The notes: generated by a model from the sequence alone, not told the origin. Shown: positions 1 through 7,435, numbered from the stretch's first letter. The stretch is 64,000 bases of DNA from Microbacterium maritypicum (GCF_008868125.1 NZ_WAAQ01000001.1:1-64000), one strand, 5' to 3'. Made by a program: numbers and translations.

Positions 1-1
1 T

Positions 2-322
2 GAGTCGGTGACGTGCACGGCGGATGCGCCGTATACGGTCACCGAGCAGGACATCATCGATGGCGGTGTCGTGAACACCGCGACCGGTAATGCCACGACT
101 CCTGAGGGTGTCGATCCGATCACCCCGCCGACCGATACGGTGGTGACGCCCACGGGGCCGGTTCCGGCGCCTCCGACGACGCCTCCTGGCGGCGGTCTCG
201 CGACGACGGGAGCCGACAGCCTGGCTCCGATCCCGGTCGCGTTGGCACTCGTGCTCCTGGGTACAGTGATCTTCCTCGTAACGCGGCGCCGTCGGCAGAG
301 CATGGAATCGAACTCCCAGTAA
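2..322 (+). CDS. C-terminal end of a LAxTG-anchored repeat surface protein (5' end outside window)
   Basis: Only the last ~106 codons are present; the frame is open to the left edge, so the ATG at 8 is probably internal. The visible part starts inside a repeat ending (VTCTA, then a VVNTATGNA stretch) like the DUF11/DUF7507-type repeats of the 31.8-37.8 kb protein. A proline/threonine linker follows, then LATTG, a hydrophobic span (about residues 77-95) and an RRRR tail. This is a C-terminal sorting signal of the LAxTG type associated with class E sortases. The protein is inferred to be wall-anchored, with the repeats acting as a stalk. No sortase gene lies in the window. A hairpin terminator follows 14 bases after the stop. 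Confidence 0.8.
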   Translation, partial: ESVTCTADAPYTVTEQDIIDGGVVNTATGNATTPEGVDPITPPTDTVVTPTGPVPAPPTTPPGGGLATTGADSLAPIPVALALVLLGTVIFLVTRRRRQSMESNSQ

Positions 323-336
323 CAGCAGGGGCCGCA

Positions 337-374
337 GCGGGCAGACGTATCCTCAGCGGGTTACGTCTGCCCGC
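337..374 (+). terminator. Intrinsic terminator after the LAxTG protein
   Basis: A perfect 13-bp inverted repeat (337-349 with 362-374) around a 12-base loop begins 14 bases after the stop codon. There is no long T-tract, as is usual for actinobacterial terminators. Confidence 0.75.
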
Positions 375-844
375 CGCCTCTCTGTGGCGTGTCGGTCCTG
401 CGATAGCCATCGATGGCTCTGGTGCGCCCCCCAGGGAACTGGCGCCTGCGACGTTGCTGATCCCGGACGTGGCTCGGATCAGCAGTGTCACGCGTTCACT
501 TGGTGTCGGTGCCGAAAACCGAGCAGCGAGGACTCGAACGCTGGCCGCGCCGGGCACGCGCAGGATGGCGATCCGTGAGGCGGCTGCGCGATTCCGACGG
601 TGCGAGGCACACTTTCTTGCGGCAGCTCGGGTATTGCCGCTCGGACGCGAGAGGCACTGCGTGGAGGGTACGTCAACCTCGGATGCGGAATTGCACAGCA
701 CCTACTACTTAAGTCTAGACATTCTGGAACAACGTCCGCCCTGCTCCGGAGATGCTGTGGGTGGAGCAGGCGGGATGCCCGTCGGCGCTCTGATCTGCGG
801 GGGAGGGCCGCTATCGGGGTGGCGCCCTATGGGGAGGCTCCTTG
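375..844. other. Non-coding stretch with no recognisable gene
   Basis: About 470 bases between two terminator hairpins. Open frames exist on both strands (for example 120-701 minus and 454-1002 plus), but their translations are Arg/Ala/Ser-rich, show no domain and lack a ribosome-binding site. I see no promoter, RNA gene or repeat that I can defend. It may hold decayed coding sequence. Confidence 0.5.
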
Positions 845-878
845 GGGGTGGCCTTGCGATGGGGAGCAAGGTCACCCC
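845..878 (-). terminator. Terminator downstream of the ECF sigma factor gene
   Basis: Inverted repeat with 13-bp arms (845-857 and 866-878, one G.T pair) and an 8-base loop. It lies about 48 bases downstream of the minus-strand sigma factor stop codon. Confidence 0.6.
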
Positions 879-926
879 GGCCCTGCCTGCCGTGCGAGCA
901 ACGGCCGCGTCGAGAGTGATCGTGGG

Positions 927-1544
927 TCAGTGTCGCACGCGACGACGGGCGCGGAATGCGGCGATCGCCGTCCGCAGACGGCCGTCCTCCGTCTCCAGAT
1001 AGCTCTTCTTGAGTGCGCGTCGAGCACGGTGGTAGAGCATCGCCTCTGCCGTCGCCGCGATTCCGAGGTCGGCGGCGGACTCTCTGTTGGACTTGCCCTC
1101 CAGCACCCGTGCCCAGAGCACACGCTGGTAGCGCTCGGAGAGCCCGGCGAACGCCGCCGCGAGATCACTGTCGAGGTCGCGTCCGAAGTCGGCGTGATCG
1201 GGCACGTGGTCGACCACGATCCGCTCGATGTTGTCGATCGTGTGCATCCTCGCCCGGTGTCGCAGCGCGCTGAACGAGGTGTTGCGCACGGTGGAGCGGA
1301 GGTACAGCGAGAAGGAGTCGGCGGGTCCACCGCCCCGACGGATCGCTTCCAGAACCCGGGCGAAAGACTCGCTCGCGATCTCTTCGGCCTCCGAAGGGTG
1401 AGGGGCAGTGCGTCGCGCAAGTCGCACCGCCATCTCGAAATGCCGTTGATACAGCAGGTGAGCGGAGTCGGCGTCACCAGCGCGGAAGAGTCGCACGAGC
1501 TCAGTGTCGCTGATGCTCTCGTCGACCCCGGCAGTGTCCTCCAT
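927..1544 (-). CDS. ECF-type RNA polymerase sigma factor
   Basis: A 205-residue sigma-70 family protein with only regions 2 and 4. Region 2 (about residues 12-90) contains the DTELVRLFRAGD start and an AEEIASESFARVLEAI helix. Region 4 (about 130-190) has LSERYQRVLWARVLEGKSN and a helix-turn-helix recognition helix. I chose ATG 1544 because the protein then starts just before region 2; an in-frame GTG at 1592 would add 16 residues. No anti-sigma factor is adjacent. It is the last gene of the minus-strand block holding sipW and two SipW-type secreted proteins, both preceded by a shared ECF-like promoter element, so it is the natural candidate regulator of that block (inference). Confidence 0.85.
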   Translation of the reverse strand: MEDTAGVDESISDTELVRLFRAGDADSAHLLYQRHFEMAVRLARRTAPHPSEAEEIASESFARVLEAIRRGGGPADSFSLYLRSTVRNTSFSALRHRARMHTIDNIERIVVDHVPDHADFGRDLDSDLAAAFAGLSERYQRVLWARVLEGKSNRESAADLGIAATAEAMLYHRARRALKKSYLETEDGRLRTAIAAFRARRRVRH

Positions 1545-1675
1545 CCCTGAATGATCCACCTCGGCGGGGCTCGGGAGCAAGAGCCGCGTCACCTATGGTG
1601 TCCATCCACACGCAGGAGGAGGGGCGGGGAGTCGAAGTTCCGGGCGGAGATAGGGGCTGCCCTCGGCGAGTCCAT

Positions 1676-2302
1676 TCATGACTTCCATCGCGTCCTCGGA
1701 AGACCGAGCACGCGGATTGACCCATCGGAACCTCTGCTCCGTCGTCGTTCGGTCATTGCACGCACGATTGTGACGGCCGCGTAGAGGAAGAGTCCGCCGG
1801 CAATCAGGGGGACCAGGAGCACACGGACGTCACCGCTCAGGGTGTTCTGCACCCAGCCGAGACCCGGGACCGCGTAGAGGAGCTTGCCCTTAAGCTGCAC
1901 TTCCCGCACGGCCTGCACATCGGGATCGAGGTTGTTGTCACCCTGCGTGCGGAAGACGTGGTCTCCCGCCGCGTTCACAGCGACTTCGATCACCCGGTGA
2001 GTGACGACAGTCGGCTCGCCCGAGTGCAGCTGAAACGTGATCACATCGCCGCCGCGGATGGCGTCGGCGGGGGTCGGCTGCACCACGATGAGCGTGCCGG
2101 GCGGGTAGGTCGGCTCCATCGAGGAGGTCAGCACAGCGAGCGGGGTGGCCCCGAGGAGAGCGGGGACGGCGATCGTTGCACCTGCGACGAGCAGCAACCC
2201 GACCAGGACGAAGAGGCCGATCCCCTGGCCCACGAGGTACAGCGATCGACCCAGGAAGCCTGTGGAGCGAGGACGTGTCGCCGGGATCGCGAGAGTGGTC
2301 AT
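1676..2302 (-). CDS. sipW: SipW-type signal peptidase I
   Basis: A 208-residue membrane protease with an N-terminal TM helix (about 26-50), then the catalytic serine in SSMEP (Ser61). A histidine (His102 in THRVIEV) stands where bacterial-type enzymes have lysine, so this is the ER/archaeal/SipW class. The RTQGDNN motif follows, and a C-terminal TM helix (about 165-185) precedes a basic tail. SipW enzymes cleave a special class of exported proteins such as Bacillus TasA. The two genes immediately upstream encode proteins with just such signal peptides and are the likely substrates. A 13-bp hairpin separates it from the gene before, so its level may be set by read-through. Confidence 0.88.
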   Translation of the reverse strand: MTTLAIPATRPRSTGFLGRSLYLVGQGIGLFVLVGLLLVAGATIAVPALLGATPLAVLTSSMEPTYPPGTLIVVQPTPADAIRGGDVITFQLHSGEPTVVTHRVIEVAVNAAGDHVFRTQGDNNLDPDVQAVREVQLKGKLLYAVPGLGWVQNTLSGDVRVLLVPLIAGGLFLYAAVTIVRAMTERRRSRGSDGSIRVLGLPRTRWKS

Positions 2303-2340
2303 GGGGGTCCGTTCATCGAGTGCGTCGAAAGGACGCGGGG

Positions 2341-2370
2341 GACCGGGCGGGATGGGGATCCCGCCCGGTC
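2341..2370 (-). terminator. Hairpin between secreted-protein gene and sipW
   Basis: Perfect 13-bp inverted repeat (2341-2353 with 2358-2370) with a GGGG loop, 39 bases after the stop of the 2409-2948 gene. It is probably a partial terminator giving more of the secreted protein than of the peptidase. Confidence 0.65.
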
Positions 2371-2408
2371 GGGGAAATCAGGCGGGGTGGGAGTCCGCCC
2401 GCGGGGAG

Positions 2409-2948
2409 TCAGGCCTGGGTGGCGGTGATGGCGAAGTCTGCGAGAGACACGCTGCCGAGCTTGGCGAGGTTGTCCGTTGCCGGGTTTCCCGACGGCCAGC
2501 TGATGGTCACGGTGACGTCGACCGGCTGGGGTGTCCCGGTAGCGGTGAAGGTGTTGACCGCCGAGCCGTTGACGGTGAAGGTCGCCGACTCGGTCAGCAG
2601 AGCGGCGAGTTCGGTGTCTGCCGCGCCCGCCGTGGCGGGGGCGATCGACGCCGTGCCGATGCCAATCGTTCCGGTGAGGTTGTCGCCGATCGCCGTGACG
2701 TCGATCGTGGTCGTGTAGGTGAGCACGTCGCCCGGGACTGCACGGAAGCTCGCGATGTCGAGCGCATTGCCGTTCTGGTCCGTCCAGGAGCCGGCGGTCG
2801 CGTTCGAGAGCGACAGGGTTCCAGCGCTGATCGAACCGGTGGTACCGGCGTCGATCGTGTCGTTCCAGAAGGCGAGGGATCCAGCGCCTCCCATGAGGAG
2901 GGCGATTCCGGCGGTGACGGCGATGGAGCTCTTGGCCAGCTTGTTCAT
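2409..2948 (-). CDS. Small exported protein with SipW-type (alternate) signal peptide, TasA-like
   Basis: 179 residues. The N-terminus (MNKLAKSS, then a 20-residue hydrophobic stretch ending GSLAFWND) is the SipW-dependent signal type known from TasA/CalY-like proteins, in which cleavage falls near an A-F-W segment. The mature part is a Thr/Ala/Val/Gly-rich, likely all-beta domain of about 150 residues with no cysteine. The start is fixed by an AAAAGGAA ribosome site 6 bases upstream; the frame runs open 210 bases further up but without such a site. The gene sits immediately before sipW and has its own ECF-like promoter. It is probably a fibre- or matrix-forming surface protein (family inference). 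Confidence 0.82.
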   Translation of the reverse strand: MNKLAKSSIAVTAGIALLMGGAGSLAFWNDTIDAGTTGSISAGTLSLSNATAGSWTDQNGNALDIASFRAVPGDVLTYTTTIDVTAIGDNLTGTIGIGTASIAPATAGAADTELAALLTESATFTVNGSAVNTFTATGTPQPVDVTVTISWPSGNPATDNLAKLGSVSLADFAITATQA

Positions 2949-3006
2949 GTGGGTTCCTTTTCTAGGAGTGGAGGTCGAAGCTCTGGTGGTGCTTGTTTCA
3001 TTGGAG

Positions 3007-3032
3007 AGACGGCGGGCGGGCGCATTCATAAC
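3007..3032 (-). promoter_or_regulatory. ECF-type promoter of the 2409-2948 gene
   Basis: On the minus strand, GTTAT (3032-3028) and CGTCT (3011-3007) are separated by 16 bases. Identity with the element at 3674-3699 includes the flanks GTTATGAA and CGTCTCTCC. The spacing and the CGTC core fit a -35/-10 pair read by an ECF sigma factor. A transcript would start about 50 bases before the ATG. Confidence 0.6.
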
Positions 3033-3058
3033 ACCTCCGCCGAGAGAGATCTGGTGGC

Positions 3059-3628
3059 TCATCGATCTCGTTGTGTTCCGGTGACGGTGGCCGTGAACGA
3101 CGCCGACTGTCCGGCCTGTGTGATCGGTGTGGTGTCGAGGAGTGAGAGCTCGAGGCACACGATCACGGACTCGCCGGCCTCGACGGTCGCGTAGCCGGAG
3201 GAGCTGAAACCGTCGAGCGCGCCTTGTGCGCCGGCGAGATTCGCTACACAGCCCTCCCTATCCGCGACCGTCGTCACGCGTGCGCGCATGCTCTCCTTGA
3301 TCGGCTCTGTGGACGACACCGCGATCGTCGTGGTCAGGTCGGCTGCCGTGGTCCCCGTGTTGGTCACCGTGAACGCATGGGCCTGTGGCGCTCCGGGGAC
3401 CACCGAGTACGCTCCGAGTTCTGCGCTGTCGGTGCCGTTCACGGTGAGGTCGAGGCTTCCCGCTGTGATGGTGGCGCCGGGCATGGTCTGGCTCGCCGAG
3501 AGAGCCGCCGTGGTCGTCCCTGCCGCGGCGAGTCCCAGCGCGATCGCGCCGGCGACGACACCCGTAGCGATGAGCACGGGAGTTCTCCGGGTGCGGGGCC
3601 GCGATCTCCGCCTGCTTGTCCTCGTCAT
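3059..3628 (-). CDS. Exported protein with SipW-type signal peptide
   Basis: 189 residues. A very basic N-terminus (about 15 residues rich in Arg) precedes a hydrophobic helix (about 18-40) and then a TTAALSAS region resembling SipW-type cleavage sites. The mature part carries a PGAPQAHAFTVTNTGTTAADL segment typical of DUF11-like or TasA-like beta folds, and two cysteines far apart that could form a disulfide. ATG 3628 is chosen over 3652 because a strong GGAGGAG site lies just upstream of it. First gene of the secreted-protein/sipW block, with its own ECF-like promoter. Function in the envelope is inferred from signal type and neighbours only. Confidence 0.78.
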   Translation of the reverse strand: MTRTSRRRSRPRTRRTPVLIATGVVAGAIALGLAAAGTTTAALSASQTMPGATITAGSLDLTVNGTDSAELGAYSVVPGAPQAHAFTVTNTGTTAADLTTTIAVSSTEPIKESMRARVTTVADREGCVANLAGAQGALDGFSSSGYATVEAGESVIVCLELSLLDTTPITQAGQSASFTATVTGTQRDR

Positions 3629-3673
3629 GGTCTCTCCTCCGGGGTGCCTCATGGTCTGGGGTTTTCAGGGGAG

Positions 3674-3699
3674 AGACGAGGAGAGCGCTCGTTCATAAC
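3674..3699 (-). promoter_or_regulatory. ECF-type promoter of the 3059-3628 gene
   Basis: GTTAT (3699-3695) and CGTCT (3678-3674) on the minus strand with a 16-base spacer, the second copy of the element at 3007-3032. It lies 46 bases upstream of the start codon. Confidence 0.6.
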
Positions 3700-3885
3700 G
3701 GTGCGGGCCTCAAGGCGCCGCGAACGTCCTCTACGAAGCGCTGTCTACGCCCGCGGTGTGACCGTGGTGGATGGCCTCGCCGCCGGCGAGCAGCGTAAGT
3801 GGAGCACGTCAGCCGATCTGCCGGAGTCGGCGACCAACGTCACCACCGTTCTCGGCGCCGTCATCATGGAGGCGTGAACGAACCG

Positions 3886-4521
3886 TCACGCGGACTCGCC
3901 AACCACCAGTCCGTCTTCGACAGCGCGCCGGAAGAGATCCACCTTGGTGAAGGCCGGCCGTCCTGCGACGACGTACTTCAGGCGGATGCGCTTGATATGG
4001 TCCACGACGGTGTTCCGGGTGATGCCCAGCGCTTCCGCGACCTGCGAGGCCGTAGCGCCGGCGGCATACAACTCCAGCACCTGGTGCTCACGCGGTGACA
4101 GCGAGACCTCGGGTGCGGAGTCGGGGGTTCGCATCTGGGAGCCGACGATCGACCACCCTGATCGACTCCGCTGCGCTGCACGTATGCCCGCGACGACCCG
4201 ATGGAGCGGGTCGGTCTTCTGGATCGTCTCCACGCCTCCGTGCTCGAGCGCATCGAACGAGGATCGGGGTTGCGTGGCGGCTGTGAAGAAGAGAACCCCG
4301 ATGCCGCACGACAACAGTGCCGCCACAGAAGCCGCCTGTGCCCGTCCCTCGTCGAGCACCGGGTCGACCAACACCACGTCCAGTGTCGTCCCGGCAGACA
4401 GAAGCTCGGGAACGCTGCGGAACGCGCCGATGAACGTCATATCAGGCTGAGCATTCACCAGGACCGTGATGCCCAACACCAGTGCCGGTTGATCGTCGAT
4501 GATCCCCACACGTATAGGCAC
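3886..4521 (-). CDS. LuxR/NarL-family response regulator
   Basis: 211 residues, GTG start. An N-terminal receiver domain (about 1-120) begins PIRVGIIDDQPA with the acidic pocket, and the phospho-acceptor is the Asp in VVLVDPV. The switch/lysine end is poorly conserved (ETIQKTDPL), so phosphorylation may be weak or absent. The C-terminal LuxR helix-turn-helix (about 140-205) starts LSPREHQVLELYAAGATASQVAEAL. No histidine kinase is next to it, making it an orphan regulator. An inverted repeat 15 bases upstream of the start could be its own operator. It lies upstream of, and in the same direction as, the SipW block. Confidence 0.85.
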   Translation of the reverse strand: MPIRVGIIDDQPALVLGITVLVNAQPDMTFIGAFRSVPELLSAGTTLDVVLVDPVLDEGRAQAASVAALLSCGIGVLFFTAATQPRSSFDALEHGGVETIQKTDPLHRVVAGIRAAQRSRSGWSIVGSQMRTPDSAPEVSLSPREHQVLELYAAGATASQVAEALGITRNTVVDHIKRIRLKYVVAGRPAFTKVDLFRRAVEDGLVVGESA

Positions 4522-4536
4522 GTTTCAAGTCTTGGT

Positions 4537-4554
4537 GTTGCGAGTGCACGCAAC
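4537..4554 (-). promoter_or_regulatory. Inverted repeat before the LuxR-family regulator
   Basis: GTTGCG-N6-CGCAAC, a perfect 6-bp dyad, 15 bases upstream of the GTG start of the response regulator. Its size suits a LuxR-family dimer, so autoregulation is possible. Confidence 0.4.
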
Positions 4555-4721
4555 CGCGATGCATCCCGCAATCGGTAACTGGAGGCCATGATCCTGCGTG
4601 CTCCCGAGACGGCGATGCGTAGGTCTTCGCTCTCGTGCCGTGGTGACGCAGATCCCACATCAGGGCTGGACGACCGTGGGGGAGGGGGAGAGTGGGCGTC
4701 CAGCCCTGAGCGTTGACCTCG

Positions 4722-4935
4722 TCATACCCTACGATCGCGCTCGATCGAGGGATAGACCCAGTTGTGGGGGGTGTCCTCGGAATACGAGTGGTCTGAGAGT
4801 CCTTGCCGCAGGATCGCGGTCCAGCGTCGTACAGATCGTCGCCGATGCGTGTCAGCGAGTCGAAGCGCGGGGTGTGGAAGATCGGCAGTTCGCCGTCGCG
4901 GCCCCGGCGTCACCGGTGACAGTGAGGGTGGTCAT
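4722..4935 (-). pseudogene. Possible frameshifted small gene
   Basis: ATG 4935 follows a GAAAGGA ribosome site but reads only 27 codons (stop at 4852). Protein-like sequence continues in the other two frames: ELPIFHTPRFDSLTRIGD, then WTAILRQGLSDHSYSEDTP and NWVYPSIERDR up to a stop at 4722. Joined by two frameshifts these would give a protein of about 70 residues. It follows the rhodanese gene by 44 bases and was probably its operon partner. I do not recognise the family. The rest of 4555-4721 shows nothing. Confidence 0.35.
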
Positions 4936-4979
4936 TGTGGTCCTTTCATTCCGAGCCGTGGGTAGCGGGGTGGGGGACG

Positions 4980-5351
4980 TCATCGGATGACGGGGAGACC
5001 GGTGGCCTCTGCGGCCTCAGAGATCCCGCCCGCGTCCTGCACGTCGAGTCCCGCGGCTTCCATCGCGGCGACCGCCTGCGCGGATCGGTTGCCGGACTGG
5101 CAGTAGACGACGTACTCATCCTCGGGATCGAGCTCCGAGATGGTCGTGTCGAATTCCGGGGATTGAAGGTCGATGTTGATGGCGCCGTCGAGATGGCCCT
5201 CGGCGTACTCCGCGGGGGTGCGCACATCGACAACGACCGTGTCTTCGCCGATCGCTACAGAGGGAGACGCCGTGGCAGCGCAGCCGCTCATCGCGACGGA
5301 GAGGGCGAGAGCCGCCCCGAGTGCGACGGCTCGCAGGCTACGCCGCGCCAT
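4980..5351 (-). CDS. Rhodanese-domain lipoprotein
   Basis: 123 residues. A lipoprotein signal (MARRS, hydrophobic core, lipobox MSGC) is followed by a single rhodanese domain (about 35-123) with VDVRTPAEYAEGHLDGAINID and an active-site loop CQSGNRS whose cysteine would carry the persulfide. A surface-attached sulfurtransferase or sulfane-sulfur binder is the likely role. ATG 5351 was chosen over longer in-frame starts because it places the lipobox correctly and has a GAGGGG site. It diverges from the DUF4395 membrane protein across a CsoR/CstR-like operator, which ties both genes to reactive sulfur. Confidence 0.85.
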   Translation of the reverse strand: MARRSLRAVALGAALALSVAMSGCAATASPSVAIGEDTVVVDVRTPAEYAEGHLDGAINIDLQSPEFDTTISELDPEDEYVVYCQSGNRSAQAVAAMEAAGLDVQDAGGISEAAEATGLPVIR

Positions 5352-5506
5352 GCGGGTGCCCCTCGCACCGCTGATCGTCGGGGACCCCGTAGAGCGCCTC
5401 CTCCACATGCTGACCGCAACCTTCCCACGTTGCTTTACCGCACTGGCCACACGTCACGCGAGCGCACATCTCCTGCACCTTTCCTTGGATCGAAGTGATT
5501 CCGATT

Positions 5507-5525
5507 ATACCCCCCGGGGTATTAT
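5507..5525 (+). promoter_or_regulatory. CsoR/CstR-like operator overlapping a leaderless promoter
   Basis: ATACCCC-CC-GGGGTAT (5507-5522), a 7-bp dyad with G/C tract, is the classic shape of operators bound by CsoR-family repressors (CsoR for copper, CstR for persulfide). TATTAT (5520-5525) is a good -10 box, and the ATG of the DUF4395 gene follows after exactly 7 bases with no ribosome site, suggesting a leaderless transcript. Since the site overlaps the -10, binding would block transcription. No csoR/cstR gene is in the window. Confidence 0.65.
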
Positions 5526-5532
5526 TTCGTCC

Positions 5533-6099
5533 ATGCGCTCATCTCAGCCCGTGAAGGAACAGCCCGTCGTCGGTCAGTGGGTCGAGGGCATCGACACTCC
5601 GGTCGTGAACGAACGCGCGGTTCGAGCGTCAGCGGGGATCCTGTTCCTGGCTGGTTTCTCGGCGTGGCTCTGGAGTGTGATCACCGGTGACCTGCAGCCG
5701 ATGCGGATCTTCGGAATCGTGTTCGCCATCGAGATGATGCTGCGGTTGTTCGTCGGAACAGCTTTCACTCCTACGCTCATCCTGGGTGCGCTGATCACTC
5801 GCCCGCAGCGTCCGGAGTGGGTGGAGGCGCGGTCGAAGATCCTTGCCTGGGGCATGGGGTTAGGAATGTCCCTCGCGGGGTGCTTCAGCTTGGGATGGTT
5901 GGGCCTGCCGACAATCGTCGCTCAGGTGATCTGCGGGGTGTGTCTTCTCCTGCTGTACCTGGAGACAGCCTTCGGGATCTGCCTGGGATGCGTTGTTGCC
6001 CAGCGCTTCGCGCGGCGCAAGCCGCAGTTGTGTGCGGGTGACACCTGCGCATACACACCGCCGGCGAAGGGCGAGCAGCACTCGATTCTCCGCGACTGA
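5533..6099 (+). CDS. DUF4395 family membrane protein
   Basis: 188 residues with about four TM helices (near 30-50, 55-75, 100-125 and 130-150). The segments VNERAVRASAGILFLAG and FGICLGCVV and the cysteine-rich tail (LCAGDTC) match the DUF4395 family, whose members are often coded next to, or fused with, rhodaneses. The cysteines (two in the last helix, two in the tail) may bind sulfur or metal. Leaderless start at 5533, chosen from the -10 spacing; a longer frame reaches back to 5173 but would cover the operator and the neighbouring gene. Divergent from the rhodanese lipoprotein and presumably co-repressed. A transport or thiol-transfer role is inferred. Confidence 0.75.
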   Translation: MRSSQPVKEQPVVGQWVEGIDTPVVNERAVRASAGILFLAGFSAWLWSVITGDLQPMRIFGIVFAIEMMLRLFVGTAFTPTLILGALITRPQRPEWVEARSKILAWGMGLGMSLAGCFSLGWLGLPTIVAQVICGVCLLLLYLETAFGICLGCVVAQRFARRKPQLCAGDTCAYTPPAKGEQHSILRD

Positions 6100-6124
6100 A
6101 CCCGGGTCGATGCAGCGACCTCGA

Positions 6125-6715
6125 TCAGCGAGAGGCGTCGCGACGCGGTGCGGTGTCGTCCCAGCGGGGCGAGGGGAGGTGCAGCAGCACCAGGCCGATG
6201 CCGGCGATCACCGAGTTGCGGAAGGCGGGGTCGAGTCCGTTCCACGAGGTGGAGCGCCACATCTGGAACCACTCGCCGCCGATCGAGATGAACCCGCCCA
6301 CGAAGAGGAGGATGATCATCACCAGTCCGATCGACGACCACACGCGGGCGGCGTGGAAGCCGTGGCCGAGGAATCCGCGCACGAAGAACACGACCGCGAC
6401 GATCAGGACGATCGCGCTCAGCGACTCCCAGATGATCACGCCGATGTAGGCGATGTTCCACAGCACAGGGTTGTCGATCGCCCGCCACATCACGTCGGGA
6501 TCGAGCCCCTTGCCGGCCTCCTGGCCGAAGTTCGTGGTGTCCATCGCCAAGACGTGCTGCACGAAATCGAAGTTGGTGCCGTAGTCGGTGATGTTTCCGA
6601 GCGCCACCAGGAAGATGTAGAGCCCGTTCACGAGGACGAGCGCGGCCGCCGCGAAGGGCAGCGAACCGAGAAGGTGCCAACGAGGTGAGCGCACCGGCGC
6701 GTCGGTCGTAGTCAT
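6125..6715 (-). CDS. DUF2165 family integral membrane protein
   Basis: 196 residues with four to five TM helices (about 12-38, 85-112, 120-140, 165-180). The long loop between the first two helices holds NFDFVQHVLAMDT and the GEWFQMWRSTSWNG block near the end, both typical of DUF2165 proteins. Function unknown. Convergent with the DUF4395 gene, 25 bases away. It diverges from the methyltransferase gene. Confidence 0.75.
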   Translation of the reverse strand: MTTTDAPVRSPRWHLLGSLPFAAAALVLVNGLYIFLVALGNITDYGTNFDFVQHVLAMDTTNFGQEAGKGLDPDVMWRAIDNPVLWNIAYIGVIIWESLSAIVLIVAVVFFVRGFLGHGFHAARVWSSIGLVMIILLFVGGFISIGGEWFQMWRSTSWNGLDPAFRNSVIAGIGLVLLHLPSPRWDDTAPRRDASR

Positions 6716-6799
6716 GACCAGACAGTATCGGTCGTCGTGTCCGGGCGTCGAGGGGGTGCTGCGGCGGGATCCGGATACCGTGGACGACGGTGATCGCGA

Positions 6800-7435
6800 A
6801 TGGACGCTGAGGGGAGAGCCGTGGTGGACGACTCAGGGAGCGACCGGCGCATCCGAGACGGATACGCCGCACGTGCCGCCGAGTACACGCAGCTGTTCGG
6901 CGACATCGGGCAGATGGACGAGGCCGACCGGGAGCGCATCGGGGGCTGGGCGGATGCGGTCGACGGGCGCATCCTCGATGCCGGGTGCGGCCCGGGGCAC
7001 TGGACCGCGTTCCTCGCCGAACGAGGGATCGACGCCGAAGGCATCGACCTGGTGCCGGAGTTCGTCGCCGGTGCCTGCGCGCGGTTCCCGCACGTTCCGT
7101 ATCGGGTGGCATCGCTGACAGACGTCGGCGTCGCCTCGGGCTCCCTCGGCGGCGTGCTCGCCTGGTACTCGCTGATCCACGCAGGGCCGGATGAGCTCGC
7201 GGTCCTCCTCGCCCATGCTCGACGCGTTCTCCGCGACGGGGGAGCCCTGTTGGTCGGGTTCTTCGCCGGGGTCGACGGGGAGCCCTTCCCGCATGCCGTC
7301 ACGACGGCGCACTACTGGTCAGTCGAGGGGCTGTCCGTGCTGCTGGAGCGCGCCGGCTTCCGCGTGGTCGACAGCGACGCCCGGGTGCAGGACGGACGCC
7401 GTCCGCACGCATCGATCAGCGCTGTCGCGGTCTGA
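6800..7435 (+). CDS. Class I SAM-dependent methyltransferase
   Basis: 211 residues with a Rossmann-fold methyltransferase core. Motif I is ILDAGCGPGHWTAFLA (about 56-71), the acidic motif II EGIDLVPEFV, motif post-I around VLAWYSLIHA and motif III LRDGGALLVGFF. Highest resemblance is to the small Methyltransf_11/25 type acting on unknown small molecules. The gene stands alone, convergent with the Lrp regulator. ATG 6800 is used; a GTG eight codons later is also possible. Confidence 0.82.
   Translation: MDAEGRAVVDDSGSDRRIRDGYAARAAEYTQLFGDIGQMDEADRERIGGWADAVDGRILDAGCGPGHWTAFLAERGIDAEGIDLVPEFVAGACARFPHVPYRVASLTDVGVASGSLGGVLAWYSLIHAGPDELAVLLAHARRVLRDGGALLVGFFAGVDGEPFPHAVTTAHYWSVEGLSVLLERAGFRVVDSDARVQDGRRPHASISAVAV

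Noticed and set aside
120..701. 193-codon open frame on the minus strand, plus the overlapping 454-1002 plus-strand frame
   Set aside because: Arg/Ser/Ala-rich translations with no domain and no ribosome site; 120-322 lies opposite a real gene. They are long only because high GC removes stops.
4935..5498. Plus-strand frame of 187 codons across the rhodanese gene
   Set aside because: Antisense to a clear rhodanese with lipobox and active-site Cys; no domain.
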